64,000 nucleotides of DNA. Origin: Sweltsa coloradensis (lineage: Eukaryota; Arthropoda; Insecta; Plecoptera; Chloroperlidae). Shown here one piece after another: positions 1 to 10,509 of the stretch (the stretch's first letter is position 1; every line of letters starts with the position of its first letter). The position numbers and the translations under genes are program-made. The notes under the pieces were generated by a model, which saw nothing but the letters and a program-made list of their open reading frames with translations, ran no database searches and had not been told where the DNA came from. Where the stretch lies: contig JAMZAV010000160.1 in NCBI GenBank assembly GCA_024449915.1, positions 62,001-126,000 of the forward strand. Direction: 5' to 3'.

Positions 1-245
1 CTCTTTGCTTTTGCAAGTGCTTTTTGAACGCATTGTAGGCGATTGTTGTCAAGTTTCTATTGTTACTTGTTAATTATTATTATGCACCACAAAAAACTCA
101 TATTAAAACCTTTATTTTATGAATTCTGGCTAACTTTTCCAAATTTTTCTTTCAAAAGGTACTACATCACCATAACCTTAATGTCCATGTAAAATATGAA
201 CGTTGTTGCCCCAACCGTTTGGTCAGAATCGGCCCAAATGTCACG
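1..245. other. AT-rich non-coding DNA
   Basis: I see no gene or repeat I can name before the first HINE fragment. The open frame at 203-397 runs into that repeat and is not a gene. Confidence 0.5.
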
Positions 246-511
246 AAAATATCGCGATAAATATCGGAAAAAATCGTAAAAGTACGATATTCATGAGAAA
301 TATTTCTTCGATTGTACCCAAAAACGTGGCAAGTCTAAGTTCAGGGATTTCGAAGGTCCTCTCCAATTTTCATCAAGATCACATTAATGCCGTTTGACCG
401 GTAGAGCGCGAACAAAAAGACAGAAAAAAACAAAAAAACAAACAAACAAAAAACATTGGAGCTAAATTTCTTGAGGGGTCAGTGAAATTGAAGTCTACGC
501 TTCGCTCAACC
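246..511 (-). repeat. HINE-type (Helentron-like) repeat fragment, 3' part missing
   Basis: On the minus strand this begins GGTTGAGCGAAGCG and continues through the same landmarks as the full-length copies at 1245, 6369, 10510, 33040 and 44937: a purine/T-rich stretch, then the segment about aaaacgtggc and tctaagttcag, then a tcatgagaaat block. It is more diverged than the others and the 3' half with hairpin and CCTAG end is absent. The base before the 5' end is T, as in the complete copies. Confidence 0.6.
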
Positions 512-1244
512 AATTACGACAGCAAAAGAGCAAAAATCACTGTTTCAATTCTATTTACAAAAACAGGGTTCGTTTTAATATAACCCTTGAAAGCAGTACT
601 TGGTTTTTCGTGTTTAGGCCTATCATAACGTTTCGCTCATATTCGCGTCCTTTATGCATGCAATTTAGTACGCCTATTTACACGTAACGACGTTAATTTT
701 ACCGAACTTTAAATGTGTAAAGCTGCAATCAAGGTGGCAAGTAATTATTCTGCCATAAAACTTATTACGAATGCTACCCGTGTTTAACCCCGGTGTTGAT
801 AGTAAAACTCTTGCTTACGATGTAACGATTAGAACTTCTGATTCAAGGTACTTTACACACGTATTCATTTATACCTTGCACATTATATAAAATTGTACAG
901 GCCTCATAGCAAAGATGGGCTAAATCTATGTGCTCTACGCCTATGTATTTTTAAATATACGTTAATCTTATGTTTTTCTAAATTTAATTTTTCATCTAAT
1001 AGGCATAATTTATTTAATATTGATATTTGATATTTTAATATTTTACAAATACCCTATTATAATAATCGTCTACGGAAGATTAGATATGTCAATTACAGTG
1101 TTGGAAATAAAACCTAACCTTACCTTCGCATGTATAATCATCAAACACACTCCTTCTGGAATTTATTAATACTTGAACATTATTTCACAATGAAATTAGT
1201 TTGTGGAAGGCAATGATATGTAGCCTATAGAAACATTATTTTAA
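512..1244. other. AT-rich non-coding DNA
   Basis: No coding signature or recognisable repeat. One TAGGCCTA octamer lies at 615-622. Confidence 0.5.
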
Positions 1245-1839
1245 CTAGGAAGCTTCGCAAACGCTTTTTCAGGCGCGTTGTTGGATGAGCGTATGCTTTT
1301 TTAAACGAAAAAAGGCGTAAAATTGCGATTTTCTAAGAAATTTTTTTTCGATTGCACTCAAATTTCACACAAATTTATAAATTCATAAAATTAAGGTTCT
1401 GTGGAAATATCATTACAATCGGATGAAGCATGTAGGTGTTATAAGTCGAAGAATTTTTTTTGAACGAAAAAAGCGTAAAATTGCGATTTTCAGAGAAATT
1501 ATTTTTCGATAGCGCTCAAATTTCACACCAATATTTTAATTCATAAAATTAAGGTTCTGTGAAAAAACCATTAAAATCGGATAAAGCATATATCGGATAT
1601 AAGTCGAAGAATTTTTTTTTAAATCGAAAAAAATCGGAAAATTGCAATTTTAATGAGAAATAATTTTTCGATTGCGCTCAAAAACGTGGCAGTTCTAAGT
1701 TCAGAGATTTCGAAGGCCTCCAAAAAATTTCATCGCAATTGGATTATCGGTTTAGCCGGAATCGTGTTAACAAACAGACAAAAAAAATCCAGATTTTTTT
1801 CTCCAGTGTAGTGAAATGGAATCTTCGCTTCGCTCATCC
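1245..1839 (-). mobile_element. HINE-type (Helentron-like) non-autonomous element, copy A
   Basis: Read on the minus strand it starts GGATGAGCGAAGCG (at 1839) and ends CCTAG (at 1245). The flanking bases are T on both sides, so insertion was between two Ts. An inverted copy of the 5' end, GGATGAGCGTA in plus orientation at 1283-1293, sits inside the 3' end rather than at it. It is followed by a hairpin AACGC/GCGTT (1260-1279). The middle holds about three diverged units of about 160 bp (landmark aattgc at 1321, 1479, 1640). Asymmetric inverted repeats, 3' hairpin, internal tandem repeats and T/T insertion are the described features of Helentron-derived HINEs. It has no coding capacity. Confidence 0.75.
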
Positions 1840-2831
1840 AAAAAATCGTTACTCCAAATTAACAGTAGCACCTAAATCAGTGTTTCCACTTTTGTTAAAA
1901 AATGTGCATATAATGACAAGGACGTTACGCCCCCCCCCCCCCAAAAAAAAAAAAAAAAATACTCATCTTCCTTTGATTTTAAAATATTATTTAGAGCAAT
2001 GCCTTAACAATGCATTTTTGCTGTCAAGACGCTGAGTAGCCGGATAATGGACAAGGTATAGAGCAGGACAGATTACTCACAGAGAATTATTCTAATGTGT
2101 GTTAAATCACTTCGACCATACAAGTTAGGCGGCTGTCTAGACATTAGTCAACAGTACTGAATTCTATTATATAATGTTACACAATGATCAAAGCAAAATA
2201 TATCTGCCTTTACATATATATAGCCATAAAATTCAAACGCTTCTTGGTAGACGAGGAAAGCTTTAATTTTCATAATAAATATACACACAAGTAAATACTG
2301 CACTAATCGCTTACGTGAATTATCTTATTAAGGTGCGCTATAAACAGCTAATTGAGTCATTATAACAATAGGCCTACAATATCAACAACAATTGCTGTTG
2401 AGTAGTTGAGTACAGAAAACTCAATGGTAATTTGAAGCCACTGTAATCAGAAATTGACGACTCGTTTATTGATTCTGAAGAGTAAAATAGAAATAGCAAA
2501 TGTTATTCAAGGTTCTAAAAACATAATTGGGTCATGTACAATGTATTCTTATTGCGATAACTATTTTCAATTCTAATATTCAACTCAAATGGAAAATGAA
2601 AGTTTAACAGCAGAGAGCTGTATTGTTGCTAGGGGTGATGGGTGGGGTGGGTTTCGAGCTCTTGCACCTTGGAGTCATACACTTTGGACTTACGCCCCAC
2701 AGCAGACGGCAATCTACACACGCAGTATACAAATTTGAAATGCAAACAAATAACAAAATGGTATTCGTGGACCAGAACAGATAGGTTGTTAATTGCCTGC
2801 CCTTGGAAGAATTAGCTGCAGCCGAACATAT
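1840..2831. other. Non-coding DNA with a C/A homopolymer tract
   Basis: A run of about 12 C then about 16 A lies at 1929-1958. Nothing else is recognised. A TAGGCCTA octamer is at 2369-2376. Confidence 0.5.
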
Positions 2832-3252
2832 TGTGGCTCGTTGGTCTTGTGGTTAGCGTCTCTGCTTCCAATGCAGAAGGTCCAAGGTTCGATTCCCGCT
2901 AAAGTCAGAAGGTTTTTAACTTCTGATTTGGACTTCAGTCCATCAGTTCTTGTCTTAGGAGTTTGTAAACGGTGACTTTGGAGCCGTCCTAGCAACGAAG
3001 CACATAATAAATTTCAGAGTTGTTCTGAATCGGCCTTGTTGATTCTGGCGTTGATTCGCGGGTGTTCGCACTGTCCATACCACTGATTGCTATATTTCCT
3101 ATTAACAAATTGATCTTTGGTTGGTTATCGCTCACTCGTCGATTGCGTCGGGGCCTGCAGGGATGGCTTGGTCGCTTTGATTTAAAGTCCCCCACTGAAA
3201 ATCAGTTATATAACTGAGTGGGTAGACTCTAAATAAAATTTATTTATTTTAT
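2832..3252 (+). mobile_element. tRNA-headed SINE with hairpin 3' end and ATTT tail, copy S1
   Basis: The head (about 2833-2905) has a pol III A-box-like TGGTTAGCG and a B-box GGTTCGATTCCC, with an anticodon-arm-like TCTGC/GCAGA hairpin between. A body of about 300 bp follows, ending in a two-step stem-loop (CCACT/AGTGG around CAGTTA/TAACTG, 3192-3221), then GTAGACTCTAAATA and a short ATTT tail. The same body and tail occur at 3959, 24251 (minus) and 58156. The head makes this a tRNA-derived SINE. The partner LINE is not known. Confidence 0.75.
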
Positions 3253-3958
3253 ATTTCTGTTCCCAATGAAGGTTTGTCATTTTATTTTTTCAAACACAAT
3301 AAGATATAATAATGTCGTGTGCCTTGGCACTTGCCCAACACCAACAGTATACGCACTGAGTAACTCTTTCACCAAGACGTACGTGCGACCGATTCAGGAG
3401 GTCCGATCCGCCACCATCAAGTCCTTGAACCTAAAGACTAGGATCACACCAGGTTGGTAAAACTCAAGTGTACAACAAACAAATGAGCTTGTCACATTAA
3501 TTCAGTATCTCAATCTTTATTGAAGAAATAGTCAATTGAGTTGAACGATCATTTGGTATCAAAGCTAGATTATGCCAATTCAGTATAATGGTTTTCTCAC
3601 GTGGAAGGAATGACTCGGCATAGATTAACACACAAAAAATAGAATGTTTATTATTATTTCATAATTGGTTTGATTTATTTACATATTTTTACGATTGAGA
3701 AGATAGTCAAAAGTAAGACTGAGTGAAATAAGTTGTCGTGGAAAAGAATTAATCAAATATTATTTAATTATATTTACATCAGGAAGAATATTACAAAGAG
3801 AAGAAGCTCCGAAAACAAAAACGTTTGTGTAAATATCCCCCCAAATAACAATAAAATATAAACATGATGAAATGAATGTGTACAGAACAGACAAATCAAA
3901 ATAAAGAATATGCAAGAATAAAATTTAAAAAACGAAAAGTATAAAGGGTATAATGTTA
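3253..3958. other. AT-rich non-coding DNA
   Basis: Nothing recognised. The minus-strand open frame at 3774-3974 is a hydrophobic, low-complexity translation of AT-rich sequence. Confidence 0.5.
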
Positions 3959-4160
3959 GCACTGTCCATGCCACTGATTGCTATATTTCCTATTGAAAAT
4001 ATCGATCTTTGGTTGGTTATCGCTCACTCGTCGATTGCGTCGGGGCCTACAGGGTTGGCTTGGTCGCTTTGATTTACTGTCCCCCACTGAAAATCAGTTA
4101 TATAACTGAGTGGGTAGACTCTAAATACAATTTATTTCATTTATTTATTTATTTAATAAA
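3959..4160 (+). mobile_element. 5'-truncated copy of the ATTT-tailed SINE, copy S2
   Basis: It matches S1 from the cactgtccat segment onward, including the hairpin (4083-4112) and an ATTT tail (4139-4160). The tRNA head and first half of the body are absent, as expected for target-primed 5' truncation. Confidence 0.75.
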
Positions 4161-4439
4161 AGAATGCATGAAATGGGATAGTTATTATTGTCACGTACGA
4201 TTGTGTGTGTGGAATTGCCCCGGCTATCGTGAGGTGCACGGTTTAAGGTGTTTGTATATTATGCGGGATTTGAAGAACCCGTACAGTGTGAAGCCGTACA
4301 AACGATTTTCTTCAAGGAGATACCGTACACATGCTTTTGAGTGGGTGAGCTGGTTAATTGCACGACTTTTTTCTCCAAAAGGACGTCGGTTTGAATCTGA
4401 TTCTGGAATAAGTCATGGATCTTTTGTAATTGTTCTTCA

Positions 4440-4742
4440 TTCTCCCGGTACCGGCACGTAGCCTACTCCTTTCGATACCAAGGGGCTTACGTCCCATCCG
4501 AAAGGACGATGTAACCTTGATAGTCATATAGGTTCCTCCACTAACCCGGTCTGCTGAGGCAGACTTCAAATAGAAAGAAGCCGTTACACTAGCTCTCGAA
4601 CCCTCCGTCTGCTCTAACCAGTGGTATGTGTGTCTCAGGGCAGAGCGTTCACCCACCCTACCCCTGACCACGCCCGCAGCCTGCTTAACTTCGGTGTTCG
4701 AGTGGGAACCGGCTAAACGACCTCGACTAAACCACTGGCAAC
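4440..4742 (-). mobile_element. 5S rRNA-like SINE (SINE3-type candidate)
   Basis: On the minus strand, 4738 down to 4618 spans 121 nt, the normal length of 5S rRNA, and is closed by complementary ends CCAGTGG/CCACTGG. It contains the 5S-like internal segment GAAGTTAAGCAG followed by GGGCGTGGTCAG and GGTGGGTGAACGC, which line up in order with the internal control region of arthropod 5S. Downstream is a further A-box-like TGGTTAGAGC and B-box-like GGTTCGAG, then a body with CCTTTCGGATGGGACG (about 4490-4510). Many mismatches to 5S rule out a functional rRNA gene. The family assignment and the left boundary are inferences. Confidence 0.55.
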
Positions 4743-4745
4743 TCT

Positions 4746-5084
4746 TTTGATAAATAATGTTGAAAATCGATTGTAAAAAAACACTCGCCTATACGCGGGA
4801 TTCGAACCCATCTCCAATAGTTAAATAATCTATAAACAATCAATGTTCGTCCGATCGATTGACAATCAATTACTCAAAATTGAAAACATACGTATAAAGT
4901 AGCTTACCGTAGATTTAAAAAAAAAAATTGTGCCTTATATATAATTAAATACGCACAGTATCAGTCACTCCATAAAAGTGCATGGCACTATACTATCCCT
5001 GGTGGATAGATATGAACACGCACACTAGAAGAGTTTGCAAAGTACTACTTATTATTATATTTATTTATTAATTATGCAAATGTA
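4746..5084. other. Non-coding DNA with a tRNA T-arm-like remnant
   Basis: A minus-strand GGGTTCGAATCCC-type arm lies at about 4796-4812. No A box is convincing, so it is only a remnant. Confidence 0.35.
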
Positions 5085-5290
5085 GCGGGCGTACCACGCT
5101 AGAGCTTACAACAAGATGTTCACAAGTTCAGTGGCCATCTTCCACCTCCACCTCGCATCGCCCGACTTCGATAGGGTGCTCTAACCATCACACGGGGAGT
5201 CGAGGGTGACTCAAAGTCAAGTCACACATGGCTGCCGGACCACCAACAGGATGCAAGATTCCCTAGGGGCCTAGATACATTACAGCACTA
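5085..5290 (-). repeat. Possible tRNA-derived SINE remnant
   Basis: This stretch is GC-richer than its surroundings. On the minus strand it has an A-box-like TGGTTAGAGCACCC (about 5160-5195), but no clear B box. It is a weak call. Confidence 0.3.
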
Positions 5291-6368
5291 CTACAAAACA
5301 AACTATTTTCAAACATAAAGTTCATATTTTTAGAGCTTTGAAACGAAGAAGTATAGGATAAATAATCGATCACGTATCGAGTATCGATATTCGGCGCCAG
5401 CCCTGATGATTATACTCTAAATCTTCATGTCTCATACATATAATATGATGAAAGAAGAAAGATTTGCACGGATCACACAATAGTCATTGATATTAAACCC
5501 CTATAGTAGGCTAGATAAGCAGTGTCCCATACTTCCGCACAGGCGCGAGCGTAACAAATTGAAGCGTCGAAAATCCAGTTCAAGATGGCGATTTGGCGTT
5601 TTAATTTATGCTTTTTCAAAGCAATAAAGTATTTTACTGGATTGTGTGATATGGTTTTAGCTTGTGCAGCATGATATTGAATAAACAGAAACAATAAGAA
5701 GTTTGCATAAGGGAATTTAGTAATCATTTGATGTTAAAATCTAGTATGCTCAGCTGTCAAACTGGCGGCCATCTTTAAAAATATTCTGTCTTCAAATCAC
5801 TCTTATTTGATTAACATGTAAACTGTAATTTCAAGATGGCTTCCAATTGTAACGGAAGTGGACCACCGACTGCTAATCTAGCCTAACAGTAGTTAAATAT
5901 CAATGCACCTAGTACACAATATAGTACTCGCAGACTCTTATTCATCCGCGCACACCGAGGCATCAATTTCATAACTATATCTTTTTAGGTCACTTTTCCA
6001 AGAGTATAATGAGTCTGACACACCTAATGAAAAAACCAATTAAAATCCATTCAGTCCTCCATCTAGGTCCTGGCAGTAATTGCGCAGTTAATAACTTGGT
6101 GATAATCAAGGCTCAGGTCTCAGTGCTGATGTATATAAGTAGTAGCCTGCCATTTAATTTCTTATTTTTAGTTAATTTTAGTTATAAGTTATAACACACT
6201 CATGCCAAACGTTTAGTATTGTATTATGTGTTGCCATAATAGACAAATTGTCATAACATTTTAGTATTATGTACATCACAGATATGGTCCTTACTCTACT
6301 TTAATGTTACTCTATACTAATGTTTCAAATCGTTTTTCACTATTTTTGCATCTATACGATCACTTTTT
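5291..6368. other. AT-rich non-coding DNA
   Basis: No gene or repeat recognised. The open frames at 5473-5727 (minus) and 6009-6194 (plus) show no domain or conserved motif. Confidence 0.45.
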
Positions 6369-6839
6369 GGATGAGCGTAGCGAGCGAAGCGAAGATTCCA
6401 TTTCACTACACTGGAGAAAATAATCCGGAATGTTTTTTTTTTCTTCTTCTTTTTGTATTTTTGTCTGTCTGTAAACACGATTCCGGCTAAACCGATACTC
6501 CGATTGCGATGAAATTTTATGGAGGCCTTAGAAATCTCTGAACTTAGAACTGCCACGTTTTTGTGCGCAATCGGAAAATTATTTCTCATGAAAATAGCAA
6601 TTTTACGATTTTTTTCGATTTTTAAAAAACTTCTTCGACTTATAACACCTACATGCTTTGTCCGATTGTAATGATTTTTTCACAGAACCTTAATTTTATG
6701 AATTGATATATTCTTGTGAAATTTGAGCGTAATCGAAATATTATTTCTTATGAAAATCTCTATTTTACGCTTTTTTCGTTTTTAAAAAATTACGCTCATC
6801 CAACAACGCGCCTGAAAAAGCGTTTGCGAAGCTTCCTAG
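6369..6839 (+). mobile_element. HINE-type element, copy B
   Basis: It starts GGATGAGCGTAGCGAGCG and ends CTTCCTAG, with T before and T after. The inverted copy of the start (TACGCTCATCC, about 6791-6801) lies just 5' of the terminal hairpin AACGC/GCGTT (6805-6824). Two internal units of about 160 bp are present. Its 3' end is of the same subtype as copy A (GAAAAAGCG loop). Confidence 0.75.
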
Positions 6840-6966
6840 TTACAATAACCGCTCTGTGAAAGCCCCCTTCTGCGAGCCACCGGGTCTCTTTGGGGGCTGA
6901 TACTAAAATTTGCAATATGTATTTGAATTTCTTAAATCAAAAGACATGAACTGAACTGAACTGAAA
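6840..6966 (+). repeat. Possible LINE 3' end with a CTGAA-repeat tail
   Basis: A GC-richer block (CCACCGGGTCTCTTTGGGGGC) leads into AT-rich sequence and then a tandem CTGAA tail (about 6949-6965). Short pentamer tails are typical of several non-LTR retrotransposon 3' ends. No coding part is attached, so this is inference. Confidence 0.35.
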
Positions 6967-7104
6967 GCTTCTATTTGATTCCCGCCACCTGTAGCAGCAG
7001 AGCTTCAACACTAGGAGGGGCATGATACACAGAATGTAGGGTTCGCATCAGAGAACTCGCTAACCGAATGAAGAAATCCATGGAGAATACTTTCAGTCAG
7101 GATT

Positions 7105-7160
7105 GCCGGTGGCGGGGGTCGTACCTATGACCTCCCTAGTCAGAGTCTCGCGCGTATATA
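7105..7160 (-). repeat. tRNA-like remnant
   Basis: On the minus strand there is a GGGAGGTC segment followed by a B-box-like GGTACGACCCC. A related arrangement occurs at 17530. There is no intact cloverleaf. Confidence 0.35.
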
Positions 7161-7165
7161 GCCAG

Positions 7166-8279
7166 TCTTGTGCCAGAAAGAGAGTGCGCCTGCATTGTGT
7201 ACTGTGTATGGGGGAAAAGTATTAAAAAACAATATTAATTAATTATTAACAATATTTTCCGAGGTTGAAATTTCTTCCATGAACTGGCAAGTAAATTGTT
7301 GACAACAGCAAAAATATTAAAGAATAAAAACAGCTATGTGGGTGGAAGACTTTTTCATTTTCATCCACATAACTGTGGTTGTTATATTTATCTATCGTTG
7401 GGAATATATTTTCTCTAGTCAAGGAAGAAAATTTAGCTTTAAAAATGTGCAATGTTAATTAACACCAAAAAACAGTTAATTTATTAAATAAATAAACAAC
7501 GTCGCCTATTTCACTTTCAGTATGAAAATTATTCATGTTGGATACGCCTTGGATTACAGGATACTGCAGTGTCCCAACTATATAGCAAGGCGGCACATTC
7601 TTTCACGCTCAATAGCTCATGTATGTCAAATACATTTCGAGATCGATTTGGTCTGAGGAACTCACATCCCGTAGGCAATATCTTAATGACGTTCGTACCA
7701 CGTATAAGAACAAATTATGATTCTTAATTAGGATTAGCATTTGTTTACGTTGATTAGAATAGGCCTTTATTATATTAGGTAATGTTTCGGTACCAGAACC
7801 AATTAAAACAGCTTTGGGTCGTGGAATGTATAGTCGAAATCTGAACATATATGTCTTACACATTATGAAATTAGGGCTTGAAATCAAGGAATGAAAGTAG
7901 TAAGTACCAAACGCCACTTTCTCAGCTATGATTCAACCGTAACATAATAATTGCCAAGTAAGATGGTCTTACATGAGCGCAACAAAGCGATTAATCAGAT
8001 GATGTATCGTGTGACCGAGATTATCCAGCCTTACATAAGAGGTAAACTATAACCTACGATCACAAAGTACGGCATTGTTTCAAGCATAGGATTGATGCTG
8101 GTTCAGAGGTACGCAATTCATTATTTGATGGCTATACTACATTGAAGAATACATGTATCACACGTCGTGGTATGGTTTTCACATTGTAGTGTTAACTAAT
8201 TTACAGTGTTATTGTTATCAGCAAGGACGGGCATGCGAGGAGACCCTAATAGGAAGCGAAGGTATAAGTATACCGATGC
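7166..8279. other. AT-rich non-coding DNA, probably intron or 3' flank of the ABCG exon's gene
   Basis: I looked on the minus strand for the exon that should follow the Walker A exon at 8807 (signature and Walker B region) and did not find it. No other feature was recognised. Confidence 0.4.
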
Positions 8280-8392
8280 TTGATGCTATGTTCCATCGTT
8301 GAAATTTCTGAGGTGGAGGTGCCGGGTTGAAATCCCCGACCCCTAAACCGCGTGGAAACACGTGTGGTGTTACGGTGAGGGCTCTGTAACGA
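8280..8392 (+). repeat. SINE-like remnant with a T-arm
   Basis: A GGTGCCGGGTTGAAATCCCC arm (8319-8338) is followed by a short palindrome, CGTGGAAACACG (8351-8362). It is a tRNA-derived repeat remnant with no complete head. Confidence 0.35.
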
Positions 8393-8422
8393 AAATAAAA
8401 TTTCATTTTCGAACAGTAGACT

Positions 8423-8532
8423 TTCGAATTTAACAAACATATTTTTGAACCAAGATAACATCCACTTGAGTCCGCTATTCGAATTTAACAAACATATTTT
8501 CGAACCAAGACCACATCCACTTGGGTCCGCTA
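8423..8532. repeat. Two-copy 55-bp tandem duplication
   Basis: Units 8423-8477 and 8478-8532 both run from TTCGAATTTAACAAAC to TCCGCTA, with only a few substitutions. The good match indicates a recent duplication. Confidence 0.8.
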
Positions 8533-8806
8533 TATTTAATTTTTTCAATCGGTATTTTTGTTATTGGAGAAGTTTTCGCCAGCTTAGCTTGAAAATAAAC
8601 TTGATTGTCCCGGTTTTTCAACCTTACTTTTTTGTTTATCGTCTGCATGTTTTTGGAAGAGCGAAGAAAATACTACATTAAAAATCGTTCATGTTAACGA
8701 AATAATCCATTGTGTTGTGACTACCTGTAGGCCCAGGGTAGGAGCAACATTATGCAAAAATAAAAATGACCAGATAAAATAAGCTTCTAAGTTCTAACTA
8801 ACTTAC

Positions 8807-8924
8807 TGGAAGCCCGTGAGGATGTTGAGGAGCGAAGTTTTGCCGGCTCCTGAGGGGCCCATGATGGCTGTCAACTCCCCCGACTGGAACTTCCCGGACA
8901 CCGCATGAAGGATCTGTTTCGTGC
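8807..8924 (-). CDS. Internal exon of an ABCG-subfamily ABC transporter (Walker A exon)
   Basis: The exon encodes the start of the nucleotide-binding domain of a half-size ABC transporter of the ABCG (white/ABCG1) type, a membrane protein that exports lipids, sterols or pigment precursors using ATP. The 38 complete codons include [11 protein letters not shown], then the Walker A motif GPSGAGKTS, which binds the ATP phosphates, and end NILTGF. On the minus strand a pyrimidine-rich tract and AG precede position 8924, and a perfect donor GTAAGT occupies 8806-8801. The exon is therefore 118 bp, entered in phase 1 and left in phase 2 (2 + 38 codons + 2). Upstream and downstream exons are not recognisable here, so introns must be long. 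A retrocopy is excluded by the splice sites. An isolated exon of a dead gene is possible, but the frame and both sites are clean. The exact family member cannot be decided from 38 residues. Confidence 0.85.
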
Positions 8925-9424
8925 CTGGAAGAGAACAAATACAATTACTTTCAATTAACACTCTCGATTGGTAGAATAGAAAAACATCAAGGTCGTTTTT
9001 ATCTATCGCGTTTCTTTTGCATTTTTTTTTACTTGTTTGAAAAATGGTATAGAGACGAACCAACTAAAGAACAATATTAATAACTCAAAAATATTTTCCA
9101 CACACAATTAAATATAAACAATTTGCTTTATTTAAGAAAATCGGAAATGGAATAATACGTTTACCGTCGCCGAAACTAATAACTGGGACGGTGTCACTTT
9201 TGAGTTTTGACTGATCAACACTCTGCTTTCATCGCATAGTAAACGTTTCAGACCAGATAGTTGGTCATTTCTACATACACTAATCTTACTCTGCAAACAC
9301 TAGTACACAGTAGTAAGCAATCCCAGGAATATGGATGGTTGGTTTCAATTGGTTATTTGGACATGAATGGTTCAACTAATAATATATGCCATAATATATA
9401 TATCATGTCAGCCCACATATTATC
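8925..9424. other. AT-rich DNA, probably intron of the ABCG gene
   Basis: It lies upstream of the acceptor site on the minus strand. No second exon is visible. A LINE fragment follows. Confidence 0.5.
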
Positions 9425-10439
9425 ATTAACGATGGTATCTACCTCTCCGATCCAATAACACAGTCAAACGTTGTCCTCCAGGGGGACCCTTCTAGCCCAC
9501 TTTTGTTCAACCTATATTTACTTCAGATATAAAAGAATCTATCTTCGACGAATTTAACAAAGACGTTCACTTGATAATGTACGCAGATGACATCGCACTA
9601 TACACGGAAAACTTCGCACAGCTTCAGTACACGTTACTAAAACCGTCAGTCAACGCTAAAACTCAAAACATTGTGTGAAAGCAACCATAGTAAATGTCAA
9701 CAAAACAAAATTTGTAAGGTTCAGAAAAGGGGGGAAGTTAGCCAAAAGCGATGTGCTTTTCTATGATGCTGACAAAGTAGAGTTTGTATCTTCTTTCAAA
9801 TATCTGGGTATCTTACTCCATTATAAAGGTACTTATTTTTCTCCCCACATCAAAGCAAGATGTTCCTCTGCCATAAAAGCCATGCGCCTTATCTCCAAAT
9901 TATACTACTCTCAATCTCTTTTGCTATGAAACTCTTCCACCTTAAAATTTCCCCGATTGCTTCTTACGGCATCGAAATCATCTGGCCCTACCTCCCCCAA
10001 ATCTCACACAATTAGAATATGTGAAAAAGGTAATTTCTCAATGTAAATTTACTCGTTCCCGCTTGGTGTATGAGATGTAGATGAATAGTTGTTTGTCGCT
10101 GACCTCTAGTTTAAATTCAGCCTAAGCCAATCAGATGCCTTTCGTACTGTCGTTCATAACTGCATGTCAAAACGCTTTGAAATTAGACCTGAATTCTTTA
10201 CAATGGATCTGTTTAAAAATGATGACTGGAAAAAACCTCTTTCCAAAAACAGGCATGTTCTAGCCCGTGTAGCAGCTCACGGTTTTCACCATTTGTTTTG
10301 CCTAGATAAAAAGTTCCATTCATTATACACAGACTGCAAATGCTCCCTCTGTTCTATGGATTGCGACCTGTATCATGTTTTTATATGTCCAGCTAGGACC
10401 CATTCCATAACTGATCTTACCACAAAGGGTCTTGTCTAG
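9425..10439 (+). pseudogene. Broken LINE ORF2: reverse transcriptase 3' half and C-terminal Zn-knuckle
   Basis: This is the C-terminal part of a non-LTR retrotransposon polyprotein. Frames must be changed several times to follow it. It contains NDGIYLSDPI, the fingers/palm motif QGDPSSPLLFNLYL (about 9469-9510), the catalytic YADD (about 9583-9594), KFVRFRKGG and FVSSFKYLGI in the open stretch 9675-9929, a decayed thumb with SYGIEIIWPYL (about 9960-9996), and the stretch 10164-10439 ending in a cysteine/histidine cluster, CKCSLC...YHVFICPA. Known function: copies its RNA into DNA at a nicked target. Stops and frameshifts near 9525, 9660, 9928 and 10010-10160 mean it is dead. The endonuclease half is missing. 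The type of thumb and terminal knuckle suggests the I/Jockey/CR1 side of LINE diversity, but that is inference. HINE copy C lies 70 bp downstream. Confidence 0.8.
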
Positions 10440-10509
10440 AATCAGGCATATAAAGTACAATATAGTCTCAATTTTTCAGTTTGGTTAATTTACCATCAAC
10501 GTGTAATGT

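Noticed and set aside
1245..1839. Canonical Helitron
   Set aside because: The 3' CTAG and hairpin fit, but the 5' end is not TC and insertions are T/T rather than A/T. Together with the asymmetric inverted repeat this fits a Helentron/HINE better.
4354..4671. 105-codon minus-strand open frame
   Set aside because: It lies inside the 5S-like SINE. The reading frame is incidental.
4618..4738. Functional 5S rRNA gene
   Set aside because: Length and stem fit, but many internal mismatches and the attached SINE-like body argue against function.
8246..8548. 100-codon minus-strand open frame next to the ABCG exon
   Set aside because: It crosses a SINE-like remnant and a 55-bp duplication. It has no ABC signature or Walker B sequence, so it is not the next exon.
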